Source: Noviherbaspirillum malthae
Lineage (GTDB): Bacteria; Pseudomonadota; Gammaproteobacteria; Burkholderiales; Burkholderiaceae_D
Assembly (NCBI RefSeq): GCF_015352985.1
Contig: NZ_JACYXF010000007.1
Span: 62,001 to 126,000 of the forward strand
Length of the DNA stretch: 64,000 bases
Reading direction: 5' to 3'
Numbering within the stretch: position 1 is the stretch's first letter; every line of letters starts with the position of its first letter. Shown here one piece after another: positions 55,315 through 63,778 of the stretch. The notes below the pieces were generated by a model. It searched no databases. It saw only the letters and a program-made list of their open reading frames with translations, and had not been told where the DNA came from. The translations under genes were made by a program, and so were the position numbers.

Positions 55315-56165
55315 TACTTCAGCAATCCTGCCTGCTGCGCCGCCTTTTCGATCGACGCATAGTTTTCCGTCCTGGTCGGAATGAAGCGCGTGGCGCGCTG
55401 CAGTTCGAGGATTTCCTTGCCTTGGGCATTATTGGCGTTCAGCGCGAGGAAAGCATCGGTGATCTTCCTGCGCAGCTCGGGATTCATGTCCGAGCGCACG
55501 GTCCAGTTGTAATCGAAATAGCCGGGCGTGGTGTAGAACACGCGCAGCTTGCTGCCGTCGACCTTGTTCTGCGCCACCAGCTTTTCCCAGACCGAGATGT
55601 TGAGCGCACCGGCATCGACCTTGCCGCCGGCCACTGCGGCCACGGTGGCGTCGTGCGCGCCGGAGAAGGCGACGCGCTTCATGTCCACATCAGGATTGAT
55701 GTTGGCTGCGAGCAGATAGTAGCGCGGCATCAGGTGGCCGGAAGTCGAGGACTCGGAGCCGAACGCGAAGGTCTTGCCCTTGAGGTCTTCGAGCTTGCTG
55801 ACCGACTTGTCGGTGGTGATGAAGACCGACTTGAATTTTTCATCTTCTTCGCGCTGCACCAGCGGAATCACCTTGCCGCCGCTGCGCACCTTGGCCTGGA
55901 CGAAGGTGAAGCCGCCGAACCACACCATGTCGAGCTTGTTGTTGATCAGCCCTTCGACCGATGCCGCATAGTCGGTCACCGGAACGAACTCCACCTTCAT
56001 GCCGGTCTTCTGTTCCAGATAGCTGCCGAGCGGCTTGAACTTGCGCTGGAGCTCGGTGGGCGCTTCGTCGGGGATGGCGGAGACGCGCAGCACCTGCTGG
56101 GCCTGGGCGCCGGCGGCAAGCAGCAGCGCGCCGATGGCAAGGGTGAACCGGAACAGAGATTTCAT
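55314..56165 (-). CDS. phnD: Phosphonate/phosphite-type substrate-binding protein
   Basis: A 283-residue periplasmic protein with signal peptide (LAIGALLLAAGAQAQ) and the PhnD-type core: VSAIPDEAPTELQRKFKPLG, then KLDMVWFGGFTFVQA and FGSESSTSGHLMPRYYLL, whose Ser/Thr/His line the phosphoryl pocket. First gene of the phnDCEE operon. No clear ribosome binding site precedes ATG 56165. Phosphite/methylphosphonate binders share these motifs, so ligand is not fixed. Confidence 0.92.
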   Translation of the reverse strand: MKSLFRFTLAIGALLLAAGAQAQQVLRVSAIPDEAPTELQRKFKPLGSYLEQKTGMKVEFVPVTDYAASVEGLINNKLDMVWFGGFTFVQAKVRSGGKVIPLVQREEDEKFKSVFITTDKSVSKLEDLKGKTFAFGSESSTSGHLMPRYYLLAANINPDVDMKRVAFSGAHDATVAAVAGGKVDAGALNISVWEKLVAQNKVDGSKLRVFYTTPGYFDYNWTVRSDMNPELRRKITDAFLALNANNAQGKEILELQRATRFIPTRTENYASIEKAAQQAGLLK

Positions 56166-56438
56166 AGTGGTGGATGGATTCGAGTCGATATTGTTATGCG
56201 GGTTTGCGCGCATGAGCCGAAGACTTCGAGTGGCCGCGGCGCAGGCCGCCATGATAGCAAACTTGGCCCGAGGGATTTTCCGCGGGCGTGCCGCACGGCC
56301 GCCATGCTGCGGGATAGCTGCGATGTATCCATCCGGAACTTTTTTCCGCTGAAATCTTCATAGTGCTTTCATCGCGCTCAGGCAAACCCGAATGCCTGCG
56401 CATGCGCTTTATCCTTGCACGACAACCAACTCTATTGC

Positions 56439-56837
56439 ATGTCTTCTCACATTCACGTTCTCGTTGTTGACGATTTTTCCACGATGCGCCGCATCGTTTC
56501 CAATCTGCTGCGCGAAATCGGCTTTGCCAAGATTTCCGAAGCCGAAGACGGCGAAAAGGCCTTGCACTGCCTGCGCTCGTCCGGCGTGCCTGTCGATTTC
56601 GTGGTGACGGACTGGAACATGCCTGTCATGGATGGCCTGACCCTGCTGCAGCGCATCCGCGATACACCGGAATTCAGGCATCTGCCGGTGCTGATGGTGA
56701 CGGCGGAGGCAAAGAAGGAAAACATCATCGCCGCCGCGCAGGCCGGCGCCGACGGCTATATCGTCAAGCCTTTCAATGCGGCGACGCTCAAGGAAAAAGT
56801 GGACAAGATCCTCGCCAGGCACAAGCTGGCGGCCTGA
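56439..56837 (+). CDS. cheY: CheY-type single-domain response regulator
   Basis: A 132-residue receiver domain close to CheY: acidic pair Asp11-Asp12 ([12 protein letters not shown]), phosphorylation site Asp58 in [12 protein letters not shown], Thr in [11 protein letters not shown] and Lys in YIVKPF. Close to the canonical CheY sequence all along. It stands alone, away from any chemotaxis operon. It should bind the flagellar switch or a similar partner when phosphorylated. Confidence 0.92.
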   Translation: MSSHIHVLVVDDFSTMRRIVSNLLREIGFAKISEAEDGEKALHCLRSSGVPVDFVVTDWNMPVMDGLTLLQRIRDTPEFRHLPVLMVTAEAKKENIIAAAQAGADGYIVKPFNAATLKEKVDKILARHKLAA

Positions 56838-56890
56838 CGACACTTCTTCTCCTGCACGTCTGCGCCCGCTCACTGCGGGCGCAGCGGCAT

Positions 56891-57577
56891 TCAAGTGCCT
56901 TTCTTCAGCAGCTTGATCACCTCATGCGCGGCCGCCTCCGAGGATGCTGGATTCTGGCCGGTGACGAGCGTGCCGTCGACCAGCACATAGGACGCCCAGT
57001 CCGGACCGCGCGAAAAATCGCCGCCGCTTTTTTTCAGTGAGTCTTCCACCAGGAAAGGCACGACCTTGGTCAGCTGCACCGCCTCTTCCTCGGAGTTGGT
57101 GAAGCCTGTCACCTTCTTGCCTTCCACCAGCGGCCGCCCGTTGTGCAGCTTGGCATGGCGGAACACGCCCGGCGCATGGCAGACCGCGGCCACCGGCTTG
57201 CCGGCCGCATGCATGCTCTGGATCATGGTCAGCGAATCTTGGTCTTCCGACAGGTCCCACAAGGGGCCGTGGCCACCGGGATAGAACACGGCATCGAATT
57301 CCTCATGCGAAACGCTGGAGAGCAGCACCGTATTGGCCAATGCCTGCTGCGCTTCGCTGTCTTTCCTGAAACGTTCGGTTGCGGCCGTCTGCGCATCCGG
57401 CTCGTCGCTCTTCGGATCGAGCGGCGGCTGTCCGCCCTTGGGCGAAGCCAGCGTAATCCTTGCGCCCGCATCCTTGAACACGTAATACGGCGCGGCGAAC
57501 TCTTCCAGCCAGAAACCGGTTTTCTTGCCGGTATTGCCCAGCTGGTCGTGCGAAGTGAGTACCATCAGAATATTCAT
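56891..57577 (-). CDS. DJ-1/PfpI (Hsp31-like) protein
   Basis: A 228-residue protein of the larger Hsp31-like branch: NTGKKTGFWLEEFAAPYYVF near 15-34 (Glu25 of the triad), FYPGGHGPLWDL near 98, and the nucleophile Cys133 in AAVCHAPGVFR, followed by KVTGFTNSEEEAV. Likely a glyoxalase-III/deglycase or chaperone. The 5' leader contains a 13-unit tandem repeat. Confidence 0.92.
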   Translation of the reverse strand: MNILMVLTSHDQLGNTGKKTGFWLEEFAAPYYVFKDAGARITLASPKGGQPPLDPKSDEPDAQTAATERFRKDSEAQQALANTVLLSSVSHEEFDAVFYPGGHGPLWDLSEDQDSLTMIQSMHAAGKPVAAVCHAPGVFRHAKLHNGRPLVEGKKVTGFTNSEEEAVQLTKVVPFLVEDSLKKSGGDFSRGPDWASYVLVDGTLVTGQNPASSEAAAHEVIKLLKKGT

Positions 57578-57917
57578 CGGAATGCTCTTTCCTTCTTGAA
57601 TGCGTTGATGCCATGGGTGCCATGGGTGCCATAGGTGCCATAGGTGCCATAGGTGCCATAGGTGCCATAGGTGCCATAGGTGCCATAGGTGCCATAGGTG
57701 CCATAGGTGCTGTTGGTGCCATTGGCGTGATTCAATGCGATTAAGTCAATTGACGTTGCGTCAACGTAGAGTGAAGGCCGCCATCGAAAGTTCTTGAGTG
57801 CGACGCAGACTCGGCGCGCGCTTTTCCGCTGCCTTCGATGACCTGCAAGGTAATCGCGTCTGCCGCATAATGGTTCGACAATAAAAGACAGCCAGCCTAT
57901 CCAGCCAGGAGACAAGC
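57578..57917. other. Divergent promoter gap with minisatellite
   Basis: A 340-bp gap between the divergent Hsp31-like and molybdoenzyme genes. A 117-bp tandem repeat (57611-57727) occupies the third nearest the Hsp31-like start; a possible AT-rich promoter stretch follows near 57730-57770. Beyond the repeat no gene is credible. Confidence 0.6.
57611..57727. repeat. 9-bp minisatellite, 13 units (9 exact CCATAGGTG)
   Basis: Thirteen head-to-tail 9-bp units: two CCATGGGTG, nine exact CCATAGGTG (57629-57709), then CTGTTGGTG and CCATTGGCG. It lies 34-150 bp upstream of the Hsp31-like start. The array is long and nearly perfect, so copy number could change by slipped-strand mispairing and shift promoter spacing. 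Confidence 0.95.
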
Positions 57918-60179
57918 ATGTCCAGCCAGAACATTGCAACAAGCGCAACAAGCGCAACAAGCGCAACAAGCGAAACCGTTGCCCATCGCATCTGCCCGCT
58001 CTGCGAAGCGTGCTGCGGCCTGGAACTGCGGGTCAGGGACAACAAGGTGATCGGCATCCGCGGCCATGCCGAGGATGTCTTCAGCCGCGGCTACATCTGT
58101 CCGAAGGGGGCGTCGCTGAAAGACCTGCATGAAGACCCGGACCGCCTGCGCTCGCCGCTGATCAAGCGTGACGGCCGTTTCGTGGAAGCATCCTGGGAAG
58201 AAGCCTTCGAGGAAATCGAGCGCCGCCTTCCGCCCATCATGCAGGCCCACGGCAACGATGCCGTCGCCAACCTGATCGGCAATCCGTCCGCACACAAGAT
58301 CGGCCTGCTGATGTATTTTTCGCGCCTGAGCAGGGCGCTCGGCACGCGCAATTTCTTTTCCGCGTCCACCCTCGACCAGATGCCCAAGCAGCTGTCCTGC
58401 GGCCTGATGTTCGGCAACTGGCTGTCGTTTCCGGTGCCGGATATCGAACGTACCGATTTCCTGCTGATCATCGGCGCCAATCCCATCGTGTCCAACGGCA
58501 GCCTGTGGACGGTGCCCGACTATCGCGGCAAGGCCAAGGCGATGCGCGCGCGGGGCGGCCGCATCATGGTGATCGACCCGCGCCGCACGGAAACCGCCGC
58601 GGCGGCCGACGAACATCATTTCATTCGCCCCGGCACCGATGTCTTCCTGCTGCTGGGCATGGTGCATGCGCTGTTCGACGAGGGACTTGTGCGCCTGGGC
58701 CGCATCGAGGCCCACCTCAACGGCGTGGAAGCCGTCCGGGCCGCGGTGCAGGACTTCACGCCGGAATCGATGGCGCCGCGCTGCGGCATCGAAGCCGAAA
58801 CCATCCGCGCGCTGGCGCGCCGCCTGGCAAACGCAGAGCGCGCCGCGGTCTATGGCCGCATGGGTACCTGTACCCAGGAATACGGCACGCTCTGCAGCTG
58901 GCTGATCGATGTGCTCAATGCGCTCACCGGCCACCTCGACCAGGAAGGCGGCGCGATGTTCGCGAAAGCTCCGGCCTTCGCCGCCAATACCATGGGCAAG
59001 CCGGGCATCGGCAAGGGCGTGAGCACCGGCCGCCGCAGGAGCCGCGTTTCCGGTGCGCCGGAAGTCATGGGCGAATTTCCCATCGTCTGCCTTGCCGAGG
59101 AAATCGAAACGCCGGGAGACGGGCAGGTCAGGGCCCTGATCACCATCGCCGGCAATCCGGTGCTGTCGGCGCCGAATGGCGAACGGCTCGCCGCGGCACT
59201 CGATTCCCTGGAGTTCATGGTCAGCGTCGACATCTACCTCAATGAAACGACGCGCCATGCCGACGTCATCCTTCCGGGTTTGTCGCCGCTGGAAGACCTG
59301 CATTACGACATGGCCTTCCCGCAGTTCAGCTACCGCAACTACGCGCGCTACAGCGAGCCGGTCTTGCCGCGCGACCCGCAACAGCCGCCGGAATGGCAGA
59401 TCCTGCTGCGCCTGGCCGCGATTGCGCAGGGAAAGGGAGCAGGCGCCGACGTGATTGCACTGGACGACGCCCTGTTCGCGGAAGACGTGCGGCGCATGGC
59501 CGGCGAACATGCCGATGCGATCATCGCCGCTCTGGCACACCTGAGCGGACCGGAGCGGCAGATCGACCTCGCCCTGCGCACGGGGCCCTACGGCGACCAG
59601 TTCGGGCGCAATCCCGGCGGCCTGAACCTGCGGAAGCTCAAGGCCGCGCCGCAAGGCATCGATCTCGGCCCCCTGCAGCCGCGCATTCCGGAAATGCTGC
59701 GCACGCTCTCCGGCAAGGTGGAGCTGGCGCCGGAGATGCTGATCGAGGATCTGAGCCGCGTGCGCGGCGCACTTGCACAGCCGGTGCCGCCGATGGTCAT
59801 CATCGGCCGGCGCCAGGTGCGGTCCTGCAACAGCTGGATGCACAACCTGCCGATACTGGCGAAAGGGCCGTACCGCTGCACCGCGCTCATCCATCCGCAG
59901 GACGCACAAAGGCTTGGCCTGCGGGACGGCGGCCTGGCGCGCATCGGCAGCGAAGGCCGCATCATCGACGCCACGGTGGAGTTCAGCGAGGAGATGATGC
60001 CGGGCGTGATCAGCCTGCCGCACGGCTGGGGACACGATATGCCGGGCACACGGATGACGGTGGCGGCGGAACGGCCCGGCAGCAATCTCAATGCGGTGCT
60101 CGACGAGAAACGCCGGGATCCCCTGTCGGGCAATGCCGTCCTGAGCGGCGTTGCGGTGGAGGTGACGGCCATTGCCTGA
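57918..60179 (+). CDS. Formate dehydrogenase-like molybdopterin oxidoreductase
   Basis: A 753-residue cytoplasmic molybdoenzyme (no Tat signal). [4Fe-4S] motif ICPLCEACCGLEL with a fourth Cys in YICPKGASL near 60; the molybdopterin domain has LLIIGANPIVSNGSLWTVPD and VIDPRRTETAAAADEH; the C-terminal dinucleotide-binding domain includes RRQVRSCNSWMHNLP. Probably an assimilatory or single-subunit oxidoreductase rather than a true formate dehydrogenase. Residues 8-18 are an A-T-S repeat (ATSATSATSATS). CAGGAGAC precedes ATG 57918. Its last codons overlap the PhyH gene by 8 bp. Confidence 0.9.
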   Translation: MSSQNIATSATSATSATSETVAHRICPLCEACCGLELRVRDNKVIGIRGHAEDVFSRGYICPKGASLKDLHEDPDRLRSPLIKRDGRFVEASWEEAFEEIERRLPPIMQAHGNDAVANLIGNPSAHKIGLLMYFSRLSRALGTRNFFSASTLDQMPKQLSCGLMFGNWLSFPVPDIERTDFLLIIGANPIVSNGSLWTVPDYRGKAKAMRARGGRIMVIDPRRTETAAAADEHHFIRPGTDVFLLLGMVHALFDEGLVRLGRIEAHLNGVEAVRAAVQDFTPESMAPRCGIEAETIRALARRLANAERAAVYGRMGTCTQEYGTLCSWLIDVLNALTGHLDQEGGAMFAKAPAFAANTMGKPGIGKGVSTGRRRSRVSGAPEVMGEFPIVCLAEEIETPGDGQVRALITIAGNPVLSAPNGERLAAALDSLEFMVSVDIYLNETTRHADVILPGLSPLEDLHYDMAFPQFSYRNYARYSEPVLPRDPQQPPEWQILLRLAAIAQGKGAGADVIALDDALFAEDVRRMAGEHADAIIAALAHLSGPERQIDLALRTGPYGDQFGRNPGGLNLRKLKAAPQGIDLGPLQPRIPEMLRTLSGKVELAPEMLIEDLSRVRGALAQPVPPMVIIGRRQVRSCNSWMHNLPILAKGPYRCTALIHPQDAQRLGLRDGGLARIGSEGRIIDATVEFSEEMMPGVISLPHGWGHDMPGTRMTVAAERPGSNLNAVLDEKRRDPLSGNAVLSGVAVEVTAIA

Positions 60180-60993
60180 TCATGCCGCCCGCGTCACGCC
60201 GGATGCGGCGCGCTGCCGGCTTCAGTTTCAGGAGCACGGATTCGTCGTCGCCCGGCGGCTTATGGACGGTGCCCGCGTCGCGGCGCTCGGCGCGAGCGTC
60301 GATGCGATTTTCCGGCAATGGCTGGATGCGCATCGGAACGACTATGCCGAACGCGGCCTGGTGAACATGCATTCGCTGACGCACGCACGCTACCATGCCG
60401 GCAGCGAGGCGCGCATCCGCTTCTTCGAGCAGATCGCCGACACGAGGGCGACCGCGCTGCTGGAAGCCATGTTCGGCCAAGACATCTACTTTCACAACAC
60501 GCAGCTCTTCTTCAATCCCTGCAGTCCCGATCAGCCGCCCTACTGGCACCGAGACCTGCAGTACAGCCCGATCGCGGATGCCGAGCAGGCTGCGGAGCAG
60601 GGCAGGCTGCTGAACCTGCATGTGCGCATGCCGCTGGTCGCCGAGACGGGACTGGCACTCGTTCCCGGCACGCACCGGCGCTGGGATACCGCGCTGGAAG
60701 CGGCGGTCAGGTTCGAACGCGAAGGACATCGGCACAGCGACGACCTGCCGGGCATGCAGCTGGTTTCGCTGGAGCCCGGCGATGTGCTGATCTTCGATGC
60801 GCAAATGCTCCACCGCGGCCATTACCGCCCGAATGCGCATCGAATGGCGCTGGATATCTGCGCAGGGCGGCCGCACCGGTTCACGCTGTCCTACCTCGAC
60901 CGCGAGGTGCTTCCAACCGGAGAGGAACTGGCGCGCATTGCCAACAACGCCTGGTACCGAAGGGCGTATGAGCTTGCAGGCGCTTTGGATTGA
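60172..60993 (+). CDS. PhyH-family dioxygenase, TTG start
   Basis: A 273-residue Fe(II)/2-oxoglutarate oxygenase: iron ligands His126 and Asp128 in YWHRDLQYSP, and distal His near 214-217 in MLHRGHYRPN. It starts with TTG at 60172 inside the end of the molybdoenzyme gene; GGAGGTG nine bases before the TTG makes this start convincing, and the only ATG nearby (60182) is out of frame. The overlap implies translational coupling, so the two enzymes probably act in one pathway. Substrate unknown. Confidence 0.85.
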   Translation: MPDHAARVTPDAARCRLQFQEHGFVVARRLMDGARVAALGASVDAIFRQWLDAHRNDYAERGLVNMHSLTHARYHAGSEARIRFFEQIADTRATALLEAMFGQDIYFHNTQLFFNPCSPDQPPYWHRDLQYSPIADAEQAAEQGRLLNLHVRMPLVAETGLALVPGTHRRWDTALEAAVRFEREGHRHSDDLPGMQLVSLEPGDVLIFDAQMLHRGHYRPNAHRMALDICAGRPHRFTLSYLDREVLPTGEELARIANNAWYRRAYELAGALD

Positions 60994-61028
60994 GTTCTGG
61001 GGCACCCGAATACAAGCGATGGAAAACA

Positions 61029-61060
61029 AAAAAGGCAGACCCGCGAGGGCCTGCCTTTTT
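61029..61060. terminator. Bidirectional rho-independent terminator
   Basis: AAAAAGGCAGACCC, loop GCGA, GGGCCTGCCTTTTT: a strong stem with A/T runs on both sides. It can end transcription of the PhyH unit (+) and of the Lys/Ala-rich protein gene (minus). Confidence 0.92.
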
Positions 61061-61118
61061 CAACGCGCATGCGGCTTGTCTACAGAGGCCGTCGATGCAG
61101 CAAATGCAATTCAGCGTC

Positions 61119-61427
61119 TTATTTCTTCGCTGCGTCGGCCTTGTCCTCGGCGGCGTCCTTCTTCGCCTCGGCAACTTCCTTCTTCGCTTTCTTGTCAGCC
61201 TTTGCCTTCTTCTTGTCGGCATCGGCGTTGGCCTTCGCTACCTTCTCCTGCGCCTTGGCGTCTGCCTTCGCGCTCTTTGCATCGGCCTTGGCATCGGCTT
61301 TGGCTGCCTTGGCTTCAGATGCTGTCGTGGTGGTAGTGGTTGCAGTGCCGGCAGGCGCGGTTGCGGTTTGGGCAAATGCGGAAGCGGCGAACAGGCCTGC
61401 GATCAGGGTGGCAATCAGGGATTTCAT
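61119..61427 (-). CDS. Exported Lys/Ala-rich protein
   Basis: A 102-residue protein with a signal peptide (LIATLIAGLFAASAFAQ), a Thr-rich spacer and a long Ala/Lys-rich helical tail (KADAKADAKSAKADAKAQE type repeats). The composition resembles histone H1-like or stress proteins, but the signal peptide implies a periplasmic product. No domain match known. Its transcript ends at the bidirectional terminator. Confidence 0.7.
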   Translation of the reverse strand: MKSLIATLIAGLFAASAFAQTATAPAGTATTTTTTASEAKAAKADAKADAKSAKADAKAQEKVAKANADADKKKAKADKKAKKEVAEAKKDAAEDKADAAKK

Positions 61428-61663
61428 ATCGTGTCTCGCTTTCGGTGTAAGAAGTATCGAAGGGGTGATACAGGTCCAAAAACGACTGCCTCCGCAGGTC
61501 AGTTGACCCCGACAGTGTAAGCAATTGTTATCAATCAAACCATTCGTAACAGATCAAATCGAGGTGTGCTGCGAGGCTTGCGCAAGATCAAGAAGTGGCA
61601 GGGTTTCCCACCCATTCATGTTTCGCCAAGGCAAAATTGCTCATCGTTATCGAGGAGGTAAGC

Positions 61664-62032
61664 ATGAGAAAAAAATCGCCGCTGGTAGGCCAGGAAGGTT
61701 ATACGCCCAACCATTTGCTCGACACCTTGATGGAAGTACTGGGTGCCAAGAGCGACGCCGCATTGGCACGTGCACTGGACGTTCCGCCCTCGACCATCAG
61801 CAAGGTGAGGCACAAGCAGGTGGCGGTCAATTCCGACATGCTGCTGACCGCCCATGAACTGACCGAAATCAGCATCCGCGATCTGCGCGACATGATGGGA
61901 GATACGCAATCCAAATACTGGCTCGGCGGCATGGATCCGCAGGTGAAGAGCCGGCGCTCGCCCAAATTGCCTTCGTTCCGCGACACGATGCACCGCGACA
62001 TGCCGCATTCGGCGAGCATCGGCGCCATGTAA
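61664..62032 (+). CDS. Small helix-turn-helix protein (phage-repressor-like N-terminus)
   Basis: A 122-residue protein with a Cro/CI-type helix-turn-helix: LLDTLMEVLGAKSDAALARA then LDVPPSTISKVRHKQ (about 18-55), followed by a tail rich in basic residues. GAGGAGGTAAGC before ATG 61664 is one of the best ribosome binding sites in the window, implying good expression. Role unknown; a chromosomal regulator rather than an active phage, since no phage genes are near. Confidence 0.8.
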   Translation: MRKKSPLVGQEGYTPNHLLDTLMEVLGAKSDAALARALDVPPSTISKVRHKQVAVNSDMLLTAHELTEISIRDLRDMMGDTQSKYWLGGMDPQVKSRRSPKLPSFRDTMHRDMPHSASIGAM

Positions 62033-62098
62033 TACCGAATTACCGGCAGCGCGTTCCTTGCGCTGCCGGCGCGGCATCAGCCGCGCGATCTGCCTTTC

Positions 62099-62299
62099 CT
62101 AGCTGTCGCCGTCCTTCTCATCCTGCGTCATCTCTCCCGGAAGCTTTTCCCCGTTTGCACTATCCAAGCTGCCGTTTCGGCTTGCCCTGCGGTCCGCGGT
62201 ATCGCGCGGCACGGCGCGGCGGTCAGCGATCCGCCTTTCCCTGAACTTGTTCAGGTCATAGCTGGCTTGTTCAAACAGGTTGTCGGGGCGGGTCATCAT
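62099..62299 (-). CDS. Short hydrophilic protein of unknown function
   Basis: A 66-residue, highly charged protein (RERRIADRRAVPRDTADRR core, acidic tail). GGAGACC precedes the MetMet start (62299 or 62296). No recognised family. Probably a real small gene because of the ribosome binding site, but could be chance. Confidence 0.5.
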   Translation of the reverse strand: MMTRPDNLFEQASYDLNKFRERRIADRRAVPRDTADRRASRNGSLDSANGEKLPGEMTQDEKDGDS

Positions 62300-62508
62300 G
62301 GTCTCCGGTTGCCTTCATGAATTGAATCTAGGCGCAGTGTAAGACCCCGTCCGCCGGCACTTTTGACGCACAGCAAATCAGTTCAAATCCGATACAAAAG
62401 ACGGCATTTAGGTGCATTTCCGCAACAATGTGCTATAGGAAATCTGTTGCGGACACGCACGGTAGCCATCAGAAAACCCGAAGCAAGCCCTCACCGTCTC
62501 GCGTAAAA

Positions 62509-62528
62509 TACTGTATGTATAAACAGTG
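62509..62528 (+). promoter_or_regulatory. LexA (SOS) box
   Basis: TACTGTATGTATAAACAGTG: CTGT, 8 bases, ACAG, with flanking TA as in the gammaproteobacterial consensus TACTGT-N8-ACAGTA (one mismatch at the last base). It lies 17 bp upstream of the radical SAM start ATG 62546, so LexA bound here would block transcription until DNA damage. Confidence 0.85.
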
Positions 62529-62545
62529 AGACAGTGCGAATTGCG

Positions 62546-63778
62546 ATGGAATTGACCGACAAGCTCGAAATCCTTGCTGACGCGGCGAAATACGATGCCT
62601 CATGCGCCAGCAGCGGCGCGCCGAAACGTTCGTCCGAAGGCAAGGACGGCCTCGGCGCCACCACCGGCATGGGAATCTGCCACAGCTACACGCCGGACGG
62701 CCGATGCGTCTCCCTGCTCAAGATCCTGCTGACCAATTTCTGCATCTACGATTGCCAGTACTGCGTCAACCGGCGCAGCAGCAACGTGCCCCGGGCACGA
62801 TTTTCCGTCGACGAAGTGGTCAGGCTCACCACCGATTTCTATCTGCGCAACTATATCGACGGACTTTTTCTGAGCTCCGGCATCATCCGCTCCGCCGACT
62901 ACACGATGGAGCAGCTGGTGCTGATCGCGAAAAAGCTGCGCAACGAGCATCAGTTCCGCGGCTACATTCATCTCAAGACCATTCCCGATGCCGCGCCCGA
63001 ACTCATCGCCGAAGCCGGCCTGTATGCTGACCGCCTGAGCGTCAACATCGAATTGCCGACCGCCGAAGGCATCGAGCGCCTGGCGCCGGAAAAGAACGTG
63101 CATACCATCAAGCTGGCGATGGGATCGATCCGCCGCAAGCTCGATGAAAAGGAAGCCGAGCCGAAGGCGCCGCGCTATGCGCCGGCCGGGCAGAGCACCC
63201 AGATGATCGTCGGAGCCGACCAGACCGACGACAGCACCATTCTGTCCACCGCAGAAACCCTGTACGGCTCCTACAAGCTCAAGCGCGTCTACTATTCCGC
63301 ATTCAGCCCGATTCCCGAGAGCCCGAACGGACTGCCGCTCAAGCCGCCGCCGCTGATGCGCGAACATCGCCTCTACCAGGCCGACTTCCTGGTGCGCGGC
63401 TACGGCTTCCATGCCGGCGAGCTGCTGCCTTCGGCCGGCAATCTTGCACTCGACATCGATCCCAAGCTGGCCTGGGCGCTGGCGCACCGCGAGCATTTTC
63501 CGCTCGATCTCAACAGCGCCGATCTCGGCATGATCATGCGCGTGCCGGGGATAGGCCTGCGCAACGCCAAGCGCCTGGTGGAACTTCGGCGCGCCAGACG
63601 CATCCGTTATGGAGATCTGGCACGCATGAGATGCAGCATGGAAAAGATCAAGCCGTTCATCATCACCGCCGATTACCGGCCGCAGAACGACACGGCACCC
63701 TCCGAGGCGCTGCGCCGCGCGCTGGCCGATGCGCCGCAGCAGCTGGGCCTGTGGCCTTCGCTGCAGGAAGCGGCATGA
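62546..63778 (+). CDS. Putative DNA modification/repair radical SAM protein
   Basis: A 410-residue radical SAM protein. The cluster motif CIYDCQYC (Cys66, Cys70, Cys73) is followed by a TIM-barrel body and a C-terminal helix-hairpin-helix (MRVPGIGLRNAKRLVELRR, about 333-352) of the DNA-binding type. Known to pair with a UdgX-type uracil-DNA glycosylase/DUF4130 fusion, and the next gene is exactly that. The conserved reading frame starts at ATG 62546; a GTG 12 bp upstream is possible. An SOS box stands just before it. The real chemistry of the family is not settled. Confidence 0.93.
   Translation: MELTDKLEILADAAKYDASCASSGAPKRSSEGKDGLGATTGMGICHSYTPDGRCVSLLKILLTNFCIYDCQYCVNRRSSNVPRARFSVDEVVRLTTDFYLRNYIDGLFLSSGIIRSADYTMEQLVLIAKKLRNEHQFRGYIHLKTIPDAAPELIAEAGLYADRLSVNIELPTAEGIERLAPEKNVHTIKLAMGSIRRKLDEKEAEPKAPRYAPAGQSTQMIVGADQTDDSTILSTAETLYGSYKLKRVYYSAFSPIPESPNGLPLKPPPLMREHRLYQADFLVRGYGFHAGELLPSAGNLALDIDPKLAWALAHREHFPLDLNSADLGMIMRVPGIGLRNAKRLVELRRARRIRYGDLARMRCSMEKIKPFIITADYRPQNDTAPSEALRRALADAPQQLGLWPSLQEAA

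Noticed and set aside
57303..57722. Open frame with a Met-Ala-Pro repeat over the minisatellite
   Set aside because: The repeat alone creates the frame and it then runs out of frame through the Hsp31-like gene. Kept only as a remote possibility of a leader peptide.
57611..57727. CRISPR-like array
   Set aside because: Units are head-to-tail without spacers and are only 9 bp; no cas genes nearby.
61664..62032. Remnant prophage around the CI-like helix-turn-helix gene
   Set aside because: No integrase, structural or lysis genes nearby; neighbours are ordinary chromosomal genes.
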